The position numbers were made by a program, and so were the translations under genes. This document shows, in pieces, positions 1 through 8,323 of a DNA stretch of 60,838 nt. The notes below the pieces were generated by a model. The model had not been told where the DNA came from. It searched no databases and worked only from the letters and a program-made list of their open reading frames with translations. The stretch is from Acidisphaera sp. S103 (GTDB lineage Bacteria > Pseudomonadota > Alphaproteobacteria > Acetobacterales > Acetobacteraceae). Position 1 is the first letter of the stretch. Every line of letters begins with the position of its first letter. The stretch is taken from contig NZ_LMUJ01000092.1 of the NCBI RefSeq assembly GCF_009765975.1, positions 153,493 to 214,330 on the forward strand, read 5' to 3'.

Positions 1-285
1 GCCGGCGCGATGGGCTTGCAACACGTCGAAACGGCGCATCAGCAAATCGAAAAGGCGGTCGCGGACCGACCCCTCAGACGGTGCGTCCTGCAGTGCCGCC
101 TGGTCGGCAAGGCGGCCGAAGCGCAACAGGATCGCGGCACGAGATGGAAAACGAGCACGGGCCTCGGACAAAGAAAGGTCGGCGGCTCGGGCCGCGGCGG
201 CAACGTTGACCTTGGGCCAGCCGTCCTCACCTGCCAGGCGAAAGGCCGCGGTGACCAGGGCGGTATCGAATTCGGTGTCGCTCAT
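1..285 (-). CDS. TetR/COQ9-like regulator, 3' end beyond window
   Basis: The reading frame opens with ATG at 285-283 and runs leftwards off the window edge, so only about 95 N-terminal residues are visible. They show a helix-turn-helix-like stretch (residues about 8-50, with the FPSRAAIL segment typical of the recognition-helix end of TetR proteins) followed by a DRLFDLLMRRFD segment that recalls the COQ9 family. I infer either a TetR-family repressor or a COQ9-like lipid-binding protein; the C-terminal ligand or lipid domain would decide and is outside the window. It lies 30 bp downstream of proC on the same strand, so it may be cotranscribed with it. Confidence 0.6.
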   Translation of the reverse strand, partial: MSDTEFDTALVTAAFRLAGEDGWPKVNVAAAARAADLSLSEARARFPSRAAILLRFGRLADQAALQDAPSEGSVRDRLFDLLMRRFDVLQAHRAG

Positions 286-315
286 GGACTAAAGATAGGA
301 TGCGCGAACACCGGC

Positions 316-1134
316 TCAACCTGCCAGTTCGCGGGATCGCCTGGTCGCGGCGGCGATGGCCTGCGACATCGCGGTCGGCCAGGCATCCGGGTTCATCAGG
401 ACCGACAGCGCTTCCGCCGTGGTGCCGCCAGGGCTGGTGACGGCGACCCGCAGGGCGGCGGCATCTTCCTGGCTGGCGGCGAGCAGCGCGCCGGAACCGG
501 AGACAGTCTGCCGGGCCAACAGGCGGGCGAGATCCGGCGGGATGCCCTGTTCGATAGCGGCCTGCTCCATCAGTTCGGCGAGCAGGAAGACGTAGGCCGG
601 ACCGCTGCCGGACACGGCGGTAACGGGGTCGAGCAGTGCCTCATCCTGCACCCATGCCACCTTCCCGATGGCTTGCAGCAGACGGTCGCACAACGCCTGC
701 TGCTGCGTGCTGACGGAGGCACTGGGGCAGCCGACCGTCACCCCCTGGCGGACCGCCGCCGGCGTGTTGGGCATCGCTCTGACGATCGCGGCGGCGGAAC
801 CCACCAGGGCGGCGATGCCGGCGATGGTGCGGCCGGCCATGATCGACAGGAACACGGTGTTGGGGACGAACCGGGCATAGGCCGGCAACGTGGCGGCGGC
901 GTTCTGCGGTTTGACCGCGAGCACGATAGCGGCGGGGGCGAAGCCCTCGGGGATAGCGGCGGGATCGGCGACCACCGTCAAGTCAGGCCCAGCGAACGCT
1001 GCCGCGGCAGGCGACGGATCGATGACAACGGATGGAGCAAGCCCCTGTTCGCGCCAGCCGGCCAGCATAGCGCTGCCCATACGACCGCATCCGACGAGGA
1101 GGATGGGCGGGATGGCGCCTGAGGTGGATGTCAT
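316..1134 (-). CDS. proC: pyrroline-5-carboxylate reductase
   Basis: The 272-residue product reduces 1-pyrroline-5-carboxylate to L-proline with NAD(P)H, the last step of proline synthesis, in the cytoplasm. The N-terminus carries the Rossmann signature GCGRMGSAM at about residues 15-23, and the C-terminal half holds the conserved ProC region with SGSGPAYVF and PGGTTAEAL. Length is normal for the family (about 265-275). The start MTSTSGAIPP places the dinucleotide fold immediately downstream, as expected. It reads in the same direction as the YbjN-domain gene and the UbiK-type gene upstream, an arrangement common in alphaproteobacteria, although a 215-bp spacer with a palindromic repeat separates it from YbjN. 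Confidence 0.95.
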   Translation of the reverse strand: MTSTSGAIPPILLVGCGRMGSAMLAGWREQGLAPSVVIDPSPAAAAFAGPDLTVVADPAAIPEGFAPAAIVLAVKPQNAAATLPAYARFVPNTVFLSIMAGRTIAGIAALVGSAAAIVRAMPNTPAAVRQGVTVGCPSASVSTQQQALCDRLLQAIGKVAWVQDEALLDPVTAVSGSGPAYVFLLAELMEQAAIEQGIPPDLARLLARQTVSGSGALLAASQEDAAALRVAVTSPGGTTAEALSVLMNPDAWPTAMSQAIAAATRRSRELAG

Positions 1135-1181
1135 GGTGTTGCCTCTCAGTGGCGGTTAGGGCACGAATTTTTCCTTTTGTG

Positions 1182-1268
1182 CCATAGCCAGCCCTGTGCT
1201 GGCCATCCACGCCTGTGTGTCACCATCGGCAAGTCGTGAATGGCCGAACCGAGCCCGGCCATGACACG
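1182..1268. repeat. palindromic intergenic repeat (REP/BIME-like)
   Basis: Between proC and the YbjN gene lies an imperfect dyad. The left half contains GCTGGCCATCCACGCC and the right half contains GTGAATGGCC and GCCCGGCCATGAC. This matches the general style of the short palindromes scattered between genes in many alphaproteobacteria. A related element with the same CATCCACGCC core occurs at 31281-31411. Copy number cannot be judged from this window. Confidence 0.6.
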
Positions 1269-1349
1269 AGGGGCAATCCTGTTCTCCGACATGACGAACA
1301 CACCCATGCCCGACATACGGGATGCATCCGTCGGCCACGATGCAAGCGG

Positions 1350-1853
1350 CTATGCCTCCCCCACGCAGTCCAGCATGGCGGCGGCCAGAGCGTCGGTGGG
1401 GGTTTTGCCGCCCCAGAGGACGAACTGGAAGGCAGGGAAGAACCGCTCGCACTCGGTCAGGGCGATGTCTACCAGGTCTTCCAGGCTTTCCGCTGACGCG
1501 CCCTGGGCGCCGCGCAGCAGGACGGCGTGGCGGAAGACAGGGTTACCGTTGTCGCCCTCCAGGCCGAAATGGCCCAGCCACAGCTTCTCATTGGCCAGGG
1601 CGAGCAGTTCGTACAGGATGCCTCGCTGTTTTTCCGGCACTTTCAGGTCGAAGGCGCAGGTGAAGTGCATCACGCTGATTTCGTGCGACCAGTTGAAATA
1701 CAGGCCGTAATCGCACCAATGCCCCGGGGCCTGGGCGGCCATTTCGGAGTCACTGCGGCGGTCGAACTCCCACTCATTCGCGGCGACGATTTGCTCCATC
1801 ATGTCAAGGGGATTGGCGGCGTTGTCCAATGACGTGGTCAGCGATGCTGACAT
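1350..1853 (-). CDS. YbjN domain-containing protein
   Basis: A 167-residue acidic protein with the YbjN fold (Pfam YbjN), recognisable from the LYFNWSHEISVMHFTC strand pair around residues 52-67, the NEKLWLGHFGL helix-strand around residue 90, and FRHAVLLRG. YbjN proteins resemble type III secretion chaperones in fold; their cellular role is poorly defined. In alphaproteobacteria the family often sits beside proC, as here. The start at 1853 gives a short flexible N-terminus before the LDMMEQIV helix. Nothing unusual is seen in composition. Confidence 0.85.
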   Translation of the reverse strand: MSASLTTSLDNAANPLDMMEQIVAANEWEFDRRSDSEMAAQAPGHWCDYGLYFNWSHEISVMHFTCAFDLKVPEKQRGILYELLALANEKLWLGHFGLEGDNGNPVFRHAVLLRGAQGASAESLEDLVDIALTECERFFPAFQFVLWGGKTPTDALAAAMLDCVGEA

Positions 1854-2069
1854 GCGGGGTCTCCCGTTAGAGGGGAAGGCCGAGCGTGGCCTTCACCCCC
1901 AGGACAGTGTCGAAGCCGGAACGCTTGCCCGGTGATTCGGAGTCGCCCGAAGTTGGCCACGGGTCGAGCCTATTCACGTGTTCGCAGCCGCCGCAAGTGG
2001 GATTCGGGCAACAAATCGTGTCTTTTTTTCCACAAACCGGTTACATTCGGGTTACGGGGCCGCCCGCGA

Positions 2070-2381
2070 TTACACGTCGGTAGCGGGGATGGCGTCGGGA
2101 TCGGGTGATTCCAGGGCGGCCAGGCGAACCTCGATCGCGGTCAGGCGGGTTTCCAGGGTGGCGAGTTTGGCTTCGGCGGCTTCCTGCCCTGCCCTTGCGT
2201 TGGCGGCGAGTTCCTGGATCGCCTCCAGTTCCTCTCGCTTCACCAGGTCGAGGCGCTGGATCAGGTCGTCGGTGCGGGCACGCACCATCGCCTCGGCTTC
2301 CTCGCGCAGGCCGGCGAGGGCGGAGATGGCGCCGCCGGCGACACCGGCGATGTCATCAAAAAATTTTGGCCGATCGCTCAT
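2070..2381 (-). CDS. UbiK/BMFP-type accessory factor
   Basis: A 103-residue protein starting MSDRPKFFDDIAG, with a small Gly/Ala-rich helix (GVAGGAISALAGLREE) and a long C-terminal coiled coil (about residues 45-95, heptads of LETRLTAIEVRLAAL type). This is the architecture of the membrane fusogenic BMFP/UbiK family, which assists aerobic ubiquinone biosynthesis. The frame stays open far upstream on this strand, but the codons beyond ATG 2381 lie over the divergent hldD gene, so I take 2381 as the start. Only 66 bp separate it from hldD, so the two genes share a divergent promoter region. Confidence 0.85.
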   Translation of the reverse strand: MSDRPKFFDDIAGVAGGAISALAGLREEAEAMVRARTDDLIQRLDLVKREELEAIQELAANARAGQEAAEAKLATLETRLTAIEVRLAALESPDPDAIPATDV

Positions 2382-2447
2382 GGCTTGGTGACTCCTGGTT
2401 CGAAGGCGGCTTTCGCGCCCTGCGTTCGGCACGTATATATCGCGCCC

Positions 2448-3428
2448 ATGATCCTGATAACTGGCGGCGCCGGCTTCATCGGCTCCAACCTGCAAGCGAC
2501 GCTGGCGCGGCGCGGGCAGGAAACCGTGGTCGTCGACACGCTGGGCAGCGACGGCAAGTGGCGCAACCTGGCGAAGCATCCGCCAACGCGCATCGTTCAT
2601 CCGGACGACCTGGAATCGTTCCTGGACGGCCGTCCGGCAGTGGAGATGGTGTTCCATCTGGGGGCCGTCAGCGAGACGACGGCGGTGGACGGCGATCACA
2701 CCTGGGCGACCAATGTCGAACTCAGCCGGCGGTTGTGGGAATGGTGCGCGGATCGCGGGGTGCGCTTTGTCTATGCGTCCTCGGCGGCGACGTACGGGGA
2801 TGGGGCTCGGGGGTTCGATGACGATACCGCGCCGGCGGCGCTGGATGGGCTGCGGCCGCTGAACTTGTATGGCTGGACGAAGCACGCGTTCGACCTGCTG
2901 GTGACCCGGACCCTGCTGACCCGGCGGGAGCAGCCGCCGCAATGGGCCGGGCTGAAGTTCTTCAACGTCTATGGGCCGAACGAGTACCACAAGGGCAAGA
3001 TGATCTCCGTCGTGAAGGTCAAGCACGATGAGGTCGCGGCCGGTGGGCCGGCGCGGTTGTTCAAGTCGGATCAGCCGGGGCTGCCTGATGGGGCGCAGGC
3101 GCGGGACTTCATCTGGGTGGGCGACGTCGTGGACGTGATGTTGTGGCTGATGGAGACTCCGTCGGTCAGCGGGTTGTTTAACCTGGGGACGGGGCGGGCC
3201 AGGACGTATTTGGACCTGGCGCATGCGGTGTCGGACGCGGCGGGGCAGCCTCGGCGGGTGGAGTTTATCGATATGCCGGCCAGTCTGCGCGGGCAGTACC
3301 AGTCGTTCACCCAGGCGCCGATGGACCGGTTGCGCAAGGCGGGGTACGCGGGGCAGTTCACGCCGCTGGAGGAAGGTATCCGGCGCTACGTGCAGAACCA
3401 CCTGTCCGGGACCGATCCGTTCGTATGA
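2448..3428 (+). CDS. hldD: ADP-L-glycero-D-manno-heptose 6-epimerase
   Basis: The 326-residue SDR-extended protein interconverts ADP-D-glycero- and ADP-L-glycero-manno-heptose, the last step in making the heptose donor for the LPS inner core. Visible are the NAD(P)-binding GGAGFIGSN at residues 6-14, the catalytic YGWTK (Tyr-x-x-x-Lys), and the family-typical KFFNVYGPNEYHKG segment. The start at 2448 begins MILITGG directly at the first beta strand; the open frame extends upstream to 2385 but adds only unrelated residues. The stop overlaps the lgt start by 4 bp, which indicates translational coupling. Confidence 0.9.
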   Translation: MILITGGAGFIGSNLQATLARRGQETVVVDTLGSDGKWRNLAKHPPTRIVHPDDLESFLDGRPAVEMVFHLGAVSETTAVDGDHTWATNVELSRRLWEWCADRGVRFVYASSAATYGDGARGFDDDTAPAALDGLRPLNLYGWTKHAFDLLVTRTLLTRREQPPQWAGLKFFNVYGPNEYHKGKMISVVKVKHDEVAAGGPARLFKSDQPGLPDGAQARDFIWVGDVVDVMLWLMETPSVSGLFNLGTGRARTYLDLAHAVSDAAGQPRRVEFIDMPASLRGQYQSFTQAPMDRLRKAGYAGQFTPLEEGIRRYVQNHLSGTDPFV

Positions 3429-4315
3429 ACCACGTACTGCTGTTTCCCCAGTTCGACCCGGTCCTGGTGCAACTGGGGCCGTTGAGCATCCGATGGTATG
3501 CGCTGGCCTACATCACCGCGCTGGTTGTGGGCTGGCAGCTGGTGCGGCGGTTCGTGCGGCTGGCTCCGGTTGTGGCCACGCCGCTGCAGGTGGATGATTT
3601 TCTCACCTGGGCGACCCTGGGCGTCGTGTTCGGCGGGCGGCTGGGCTACGTGCTGTTTTACCAGCCGACGGTTTATTTCTCGCATCCGCAGTTGATCCTG
3701 GCGGTCTGGGAGGGCGGCATGAGCTTCCATGGCGGCATGTTGGGGGTGGCCGTGGCGATTGCCATATTCTGCTGGCGCAATGGGATTCCTCTGCTGGGTT
3801 TTGCCGACCGGATCGCGATCGTGGCGCCGATCGGGTTGGGGCTGGGGCGCTGCGCGAACTTTATTAATGGCGAGTTGTGGGGGCGCCCTGCCCCGCTGTG
3901 GTGGCCTGGGGCGATGGTGTTTCCCTATGCGACGCCGGCGGCGAACCCCTCGATCGAGACGTATGACGCGCTGCGAACGACGGTGTGTTCCGGACTGTTG
4001 CCGGCGCAGTGCGTGCCTCGATTCCCGAGCGAATTGTATGAGGCGCTGCTGGAGGGCCTCGTTCTGTTCGTCGTGGTGTTCTTGCTGTCCCGGAGGGAGG
4101 GGCTGCGCGCGAGGTTTGGGTTGCTGACGGGGATTTTCCTGGCTGGGTATGCTGTGGCGCGGATTATCGGCGAGTGTTTTCGGGAGCCGGATTCGTTCCT
4201 GGGGTTCCTGTCGTTCGGAACGACGATGGGGCAGATCCTGTCGGTGCCGATGCTGTTGGCGGGGCTTTGGCTGATCATCCGGGCGCGCCCGCGTGAGCGC
4301 GTTGCGGTGCCGTGA
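3425..4315 (+). CDS. lgt: prolipoprotein diacylglyceryl transferase
   Basis: The 296-residue polytopic inner-membrane enzyme transfers diacylglycerol from phosphatidylglycerol to the lipobox cysteine of prolipoproteins. The Lgt signature is clear: GRLGYVLFY, HGGMLGV and GLGRCANFINGELWG, including the His and the Arg-Cys-Asn-Phe-Ile-Asn-Gly-Glu core. About seven hydrophobic segments are present. It overlaps hldD upstream (ATGA) and the methyltransferase gene downstream (GTGA), so the three genes are translated as a coupled set. Confidence 0.95.
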   Translation: MNHVLLFPQFDPVLVQLGPLSIRWYALAYITALVVGWQLVRRFVRLAPVVATPLQVDDFLTWATLGVVFGGRLGYVLFYQPTVYFSHPQLILAVWEGGMSFHGGMLGVAVAIAIFCWRNGIPLLGFADRIAIVAPIGLGLGRCANFINGELWGRPAPLWWPGAMVFPYATPAANPSIETYDALRTTVCSGLLPAQCVPRFPSELYEALLEGLVLFVVVFLLSRREGLRARFGLLTGIFLAGYAVARIIGECFREPDSFLGFLSFGTTMGQILSVPMLLAGLWLIIRARPRERVAVP

Positions 4316-5313
4316 CGGTGGGAGACGGGCAGCCGGAGCGGCTGGACCGGTTTATGGGCCGAGCGAACGCGATCTATTACTCGATGCATGATCCGTTTGC
4401 GGATTTTACCACGTCGCCCGAGATCAGCCAGGTGTTCGGGGAAATTATCGGGCTGTGGGCGGCGGTTAGTTGGCAGGTGCTGGGGCGGCCCGATCCGGTG
4501 TCTCTGGTGGAGGCCGGGCCGGGCCGGGGCACGCTGATGGCAGACGCGCTGCGGGCAGTGCGGCGGGTGATGTCGGATTTCTCCGCCGCGCTGCAAGTGC
4601 ATCTGGTCGAGACGTCGCCTCGGTTGCGAGCGGCGCAGGCGGTTCGGGTGCCGGAGGCGACATGGCACGACAGCCTGGCGAGCGTGCCGACGGGGCCGAT
4701 GATCCTGCTGGCCAATGAGTTCCTGGACGCGCTGCCGATCCGTCAGTTCGTGCGCCGGGGGGCGGGGTGGACGGAACGGTTTGTCGTGGACGGCGAATGG
4801 GTGGAGTTGGCGGTGGACGCGGCGGAAGTGCCGCCGAGACGCGCGGCCAGCGAAGGCGACGTGGTGGAGGTGAATGAGCCGGCTCGGGCGTTTGTCGGAG
4901 CGGTGGCGGAGCGGGTGGTTCGGGATGCGGGCGTGGCGCTGTTCCTGGATTATGGGCCGGAGCGCAGTGCGGTTGGGGATAGTTTGCAAGCGCTGGCGCG
5001 GAAGCGGCCGGTCGATCCGCTGGTGCAGGCGGGGTCGGCCGATCTGACGGCGCATGTGGATTTCGCCGATCTAGCGGCGGTGGCGCGGGGTGCGGGCGCC
5101 GATGTGCGGGGACCGGTGGCGCAGGGGCCGTTCCTGGCCGCATTGGGATTGTTCCAGCGGACGGAGCGGCTGGCGCAAGGGCGGACGGCGGCCGAGGCGG
5201 CGGCGCTGATGGAGGCGGCCCGCCGGTTGGCGGAACCGGCGGCGATGGGGCATTTGTTCAAGGTGATGGCGGTGTGTTCGCCGTCCTGTCCGCCGTTGCC
5301 GGGGTTGGCGTAG
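4312..5313 (+). CDS. SAM-dependent methyltransferase, MidA/NDUFAF7 family
   Basis: A 333-residue class I methyltransferase-like protein. The N-terminus has the family hallmark DFTTSPEISQVFGE, followed by the SAM-binding VEAGPGRGTLM (about residue 66) and the conserved ANEFLDALPIRQF. In mitochondria the homologue NDUFAF7/MidA symmetrically dimethylates an arginine of the complex I subunit NDUFS2; the bacterial substrate is less certain. The start is a GTG at 4312 that overlaps the lgt stop by 4 bp. The DPFADFTT stretch is slightly shorter than in many homologues. Confidence 0.85.
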   Translation: MTVGDGQPERLDRFMGRANAIYYSMHDPFADFTTSPEISQVFGEIIGLWAAVSWQVLGRPDPVSLVEAGPGRGTLMADALRAVRRVMSDFSAALQVHLVETSPRLRAAQAVRVPEATWHDSLASVPTGPMILLANEFLDALPIRQFVRRGAGWTERFVVDGEWVELAVDAAEVPPRRAASEGDVVEVNEPARAFVGAVAERVVRDAGVALFLDYGPERSAVGDSLQALARKRPVDPLVQAGSADLTAHVDFADLAAVARGAGADVRGPVAQGPFLAALGLFQRTERLAQGRTAAEAAALMEAARRLAEPAAMGHLFKVMAVCSPSCPPLPGLA

Positions 5314-5333
5314 GTTTTTGTTATTAATGTGGA

Positions 5334-6119
5334 ATGATACGTATAATCCCTGCCCTGTTCGTCAGTCATGGATCGCCGATGCTGGTGCTGACCGAGTCCC
5401 CGGCTCGGGATTTTCTGCGTGGGCTGGGGCGGGCGATCGGGCGGCCGAGTGCAATTCTGGTGGCGTCGGCGCATTGGGAGACCCGGGTGCCGACGCTGAA
5501 TGCGGTAGCGCGAAATGCGACGATCCACGATTTCTATGGGTTCCCGCCGGCATTGTTCGCGATGCGGTATGAGCCGCCGGGGGCGTCCGAACTGGCTCGG
5601 CGGGCGGCGGGGCTGCTGGCGGCCGCGGGGTTCGAGACCGGGATCGATCCCGAACGAGGGTTGGATCACGGGACCTGGGTGCCGCTGTCGCTGATGTATC
5701 CGGACGCGGATATTCCGGTGCTGCAGGTGGGGATTCAACCGGCACTCGATCCGGCGCATCACTGGCGGGTTGGGCGGGCGCTGGCGCCGTTACGGGCGGA
5801 CAATGTGCTGGTGATGGGGTCGGGGTCGTTCACGCACGATCTGTCCCGGTTGCGGCGCGGGGTGGTGGACGGGGCTCAGCCGGACGATGTTGTTGCATTT
5901 TCCGATTGGTTCGATACGGCGATCGGTGATGGACGCGCGGCGGATTTACTGGATTACCGGGAACGGGCGCCACACGCGGTGCGGCAGCACCCGACGGATG
6001 AGCATCTGCTGCCGCTGTATGTTGCGCTGGGGGCGGGTGGTGAGACGGTGGCGGCGGAGCGGCTGCATTGTTCGGCGATGTATTCGAGTTTGCGGATGGA
6101 TGCGTATGCGTTCCGGTAG
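5334..6119 (+). CDS. DODA-type extradiol dioxygenase family protein (YgiD-like)
   Basis: A 261-residue protein of the LigB/DODA superfamily of non-haem metal dioxygenases. The metal-site histidines sit in FVSHGSPM (residue about 11), SAHWET (about 47), GLDHGTWVPL (about 114) and SGSFTHDL (about 164). Family members such as YgiD act on catechols (4,5-DOPA extradiol dioxygenase); the substrate here is unknown. It starts 20 bp after the methyltransferase gene and is probably the last gene of the hldD-lgt run. The downstream gene converges with it. Confidence 0.85.
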   Translation: MIRIIPALFVSHGSPMLVLTESPARDFLRGLGRAIGRPSAILVASAHWETRVPTLNAVARNATIHDFYGFPPALFAMRYEPPGASELARRAAGLLAAAGFETGIDPERGLDHGTWVPLSLMYPDADIPVLQVGIQPALDPAHHWRVGRALAPLRADNVLVMGSGSFTHDLSRLRRGVVDGAQPDDVVAFSDWFDTAIGDGRAADLLDYRERAPHAVRQHPTDEHLLPLYVALGAGGETVAAERLHCSAMYSSLRMDAYAFR

Positions 6120-6291
6120 CGGGTTGATCTGGGTGATTGCAGTTGTAACCGTTCGATCGGCGGTGCCAGGCGGATGTGGCGTTCATGCCCCAACCGAGAC
6201 GGCGTGCGGGATTTTCGGTTTCCGGTGTGAAGAACATTGTTTTCATCGCACGGGCCCTCTCTGACACCGACCCGCACCCGCATCGACACTC

Positions 6292-7914
6292 TCAACGAAC
6301 CGCGCGGCGGAAAACGATATAGGCCAGCCGGCCCTTGATTCCGGCATCGTGCGGGGCGAGTTCGTTCGCTCGGCGCAGCGCTGTCTCGGCGCCCGCCAGA
6401 TCGCCGGTGTGCAGACACAGCGCGGCCTGCTGGCCGTGCCCCGCCACATCGAGCGGCCTGGCGGCCATCGCCTTTTTCGCCCAACGGAAGGCTGCGGGCA
6501 TTTTGCCACGCCGAGCGGTCAGTTCGCTCATGCGCCGCATCAGGGCGGCATCGGCGGGCGCGAGATCCAACGCTTGCTTCAGGGCGGCCTCGGCGGCCGG
6601 GAGGTCATCGTGACGAAGATACATATTGGATAAATGGGCGTGGGCACCCGCGTCGAACGGCCGGGCCACCACCGCCCGTCCGGCCCAGTCGAATGTCGCT
6701 TCGACATCGCCACGGCGAAGCGCGAGATCGCTCATGCGCCGCATCAGGTCGGTGTCGGTCGGGGCGCGTTCGAGCGCCTGGCCAAGGGCCGCACCGGCCG
6801 CTGCCAGATCGCCGCGTTGTATATGGATCGAGGCTAAATGGCCGTGGCCGGCCGGATCGAGCGGCTTGGCGGCGATGGCCCGTTCGGCCCAATCCAACGC
6901 CGCCGCCCAATCCTTGCGCCGTGACGCCAAATCACTCTTGCGCCGCATCAACCCCGCGTCGGTGGGTGCCAGTTCGATCGCCTGGGCCAACGCCGCTTCG
7001 GCCGCCGGCAGATTATCCTGCTGGATGTGGATCAAGGCGAGATGGTCATAACCGGCGGCATCGAACGGCTGGATCGCGATCACGCGCTGGGCGTGCTCCA
7101 AGGCCCCGGCCGGGTCGCCAAGCCGGGCCGCGAGGTCGCTCAACCGCCGCAGCAGGCCGATATCGTCGGGGGCGAGTTCCCGTGCCTTGGTTAGCGCGGC
7201 CAGACTGGCCGGCAGGTCGGACTGGGTGAGGTGCAGCCGAGCGCGGTGCATATGGCCACCTGGATGGTCAGGCCGTGCCGTGATCGCCTGATCGGCCCAC
7301 GCGAGGGCGGACGGCATGTCGTTACGCCGAAGAGCGATTTCGCTCATGAGGTAGAGCATACCTTGGTCGTTAGGTGCGAGGTCGAGCGCCACGCGCTGCG
7401 CCGCCTCGGCCGCCGGGACATTGGCCTGCGAAAGATGCAACCGAGCCAAATGACTGTGGCTGATTGGATCGTCCGGTGCGACCGCCACGACCCGATTGGC
7501 CCATTCGACTGCCGCCGCCAGGTCGCCGCGACGGGCGGCGATGTCGCTCATGCGGCGGAGCAGCATCCGGTCCGCCGGCATGATCTCCAACGCCTGGCGC
7601 AGCGCTTCCGCCGCCGCCGCCAGGTCGTGCCGGTCCACGTGCAGGCTGATCAGTTGGTTTCTGTAGTACGATTCGGCGGGTTTAGCCTCGATTGCCTTCG
7701 CTATCCATTCACCCGCCGCCTGATGATCGCCACGTCGCACGGCGATATCGCCGCATACACTCAGCAGGCCAGCATCGGTGGGATTGAAGTCGAGCGCGAA
7801 GCGGACGACGCGCTCCGCCCCTTCCAGGTCGCGCTGCGTCAGCTTCTCACGCGCCAATCGAACTGCGTCTTGCGGTTTGGTCGGGTCGGCGAGGACTTCG
7901 AGATCGTCTGACAT
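6292..7914 (-). CDS. tetratricopeptide repeat protein of seven 68-residue TPR pairs
   Basis: A 540-residue protein made almost entirely of TPR helices. I can lay out seven consecutive units of 68 residues (two TPRs each), with recurring LMRRMSDLA, RRGD, WAxRAxxAxP and DLPAAEAALxQALELAP blocks. No signal peptide or catalytic domain is visible, so it probably acts as a cytoplasmic protein-binding scaffold; partner unknown. The unusually regular 68-residue period suggests growth by duplication of a pair of TPRs. It converges with the dioxygenase gene, and a 409-bp upstream region separates it from the divergent cls gene. Confidence 0.75.
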   Translation of the reverse strand: MSDDLEVLADPTKPQDAVRLAREKLTQRDLEGAERVVRFALDFNPTDAGLLSVCGDIAVRRGDHQAAGEWIAKAIEAKPAESYYRNQLISLHVDRHDLAAAAEALRQALEIMPADRMLLRRMSDIAARRGDLAAAVEWANRVVAVAPDDPISHSHLARLHLSQANVPAAEAAQRVALDLAPNDQGMLYLMSEIALRRNDMPSALAWADQAITARPDHPGGHMHRARLHLTQSDLPASLAALTKARELAPDDIGLLRRLSDLAARLGDPAGALEHAQRVIAIQPFDAAGYDHLALIHIQQDNLPAAEAALAQAIELAPTDAGLMRRKSDLASRRKDWAAALDWAERAIAAKPLDPAGHGHLASIHIQRGDLAAAGAALGQALERAPTDTDLMRRMSDLALRRGDVEATFDWAGRAVVARPFDAGAHAHLSNMYLRHDDLPAAEAALKQALDLAPADAALMRRMSELTARRGKMPAAFRWAKKAMAARPLDVAGHGQQAALCLHTGDLAGAETALRRANELAPHDAGIKGRLAYIVFRRAVR

Positions 7915-8323
7915 GACCGGTATCCTACTGGAGCTTGATCGCGCTGAACGGTCAGCGTTTCGTTGGACCGCTTATTGGCATCAGCCAAGCTGGCGGAACG
8001 CGAGAGAACGTTCAATGGAAATGAATTATCCCATCAAGCACGGCGTTAAGCGACGAACAAAATTAATCGGTCGCCGTGGCGGACGCACCTGTACTCCCCA
8101 CCCTGAGATGATCGGGCGGCCCTCGGCCCGATACCCGCGAACGACGACCTCAAGCTGTCGTTGCGAGGAACGCGGCGACGCGGCAATGTCGCTGATCGAT
8201 GGCATCCGGACGGGAGGATTGCCACGTTACCTCTTCCTCGCAACGACAATCCGGGCCAATGACCCAGCGACAAATCGCCCCCTTTGACACCCACTGCCCT
8301 GTCGCCAACAGCGTCCTGCCGTC
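7915..8323. other. intergenic region between divergent TPR and cls genes
   Basis: No credible gene is seen in these 409 bases. The TPR-gene proximal half (about 7915-8100) is of lower GC and should hold that gene's promoter. A short hairpin (ATCGGGC/GCCCGAT, about 8111-8132) precedes the palindromic repeat at 8157-8247. The remaining 75 bases lead into the GTG start of the cls-like gene without an obvious strong ribosome site. Confidence 0.6.
8157..8247. repeat. imperfect palindromic intergenic repeat
   Basis: The left arm GTCGTTGCGAGGAACG.. (8157-8187) pairs with the right arm ..CTTCCTCGCAACGAC (8218-8247); the ends GTCGTTGCGAGGAA and TTCCTCGCAACGAC are near-perfect complements. A further 5' GCGGCAAT / ATTGCCACG match brings the stem close to 30 bp with mismatches. 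The arms belong to a widespread type of mobile-like repeat found between genes in many Proteobacteria. Confidence 0.7.

Noticed and set aside
2070-3401. 443-codon minus-strand frame containing the UbiK-type gene
   Set aside because: Only the last 103 codons look like protein (coiled coil of the BMFP family). The rest is antisense to hldD.
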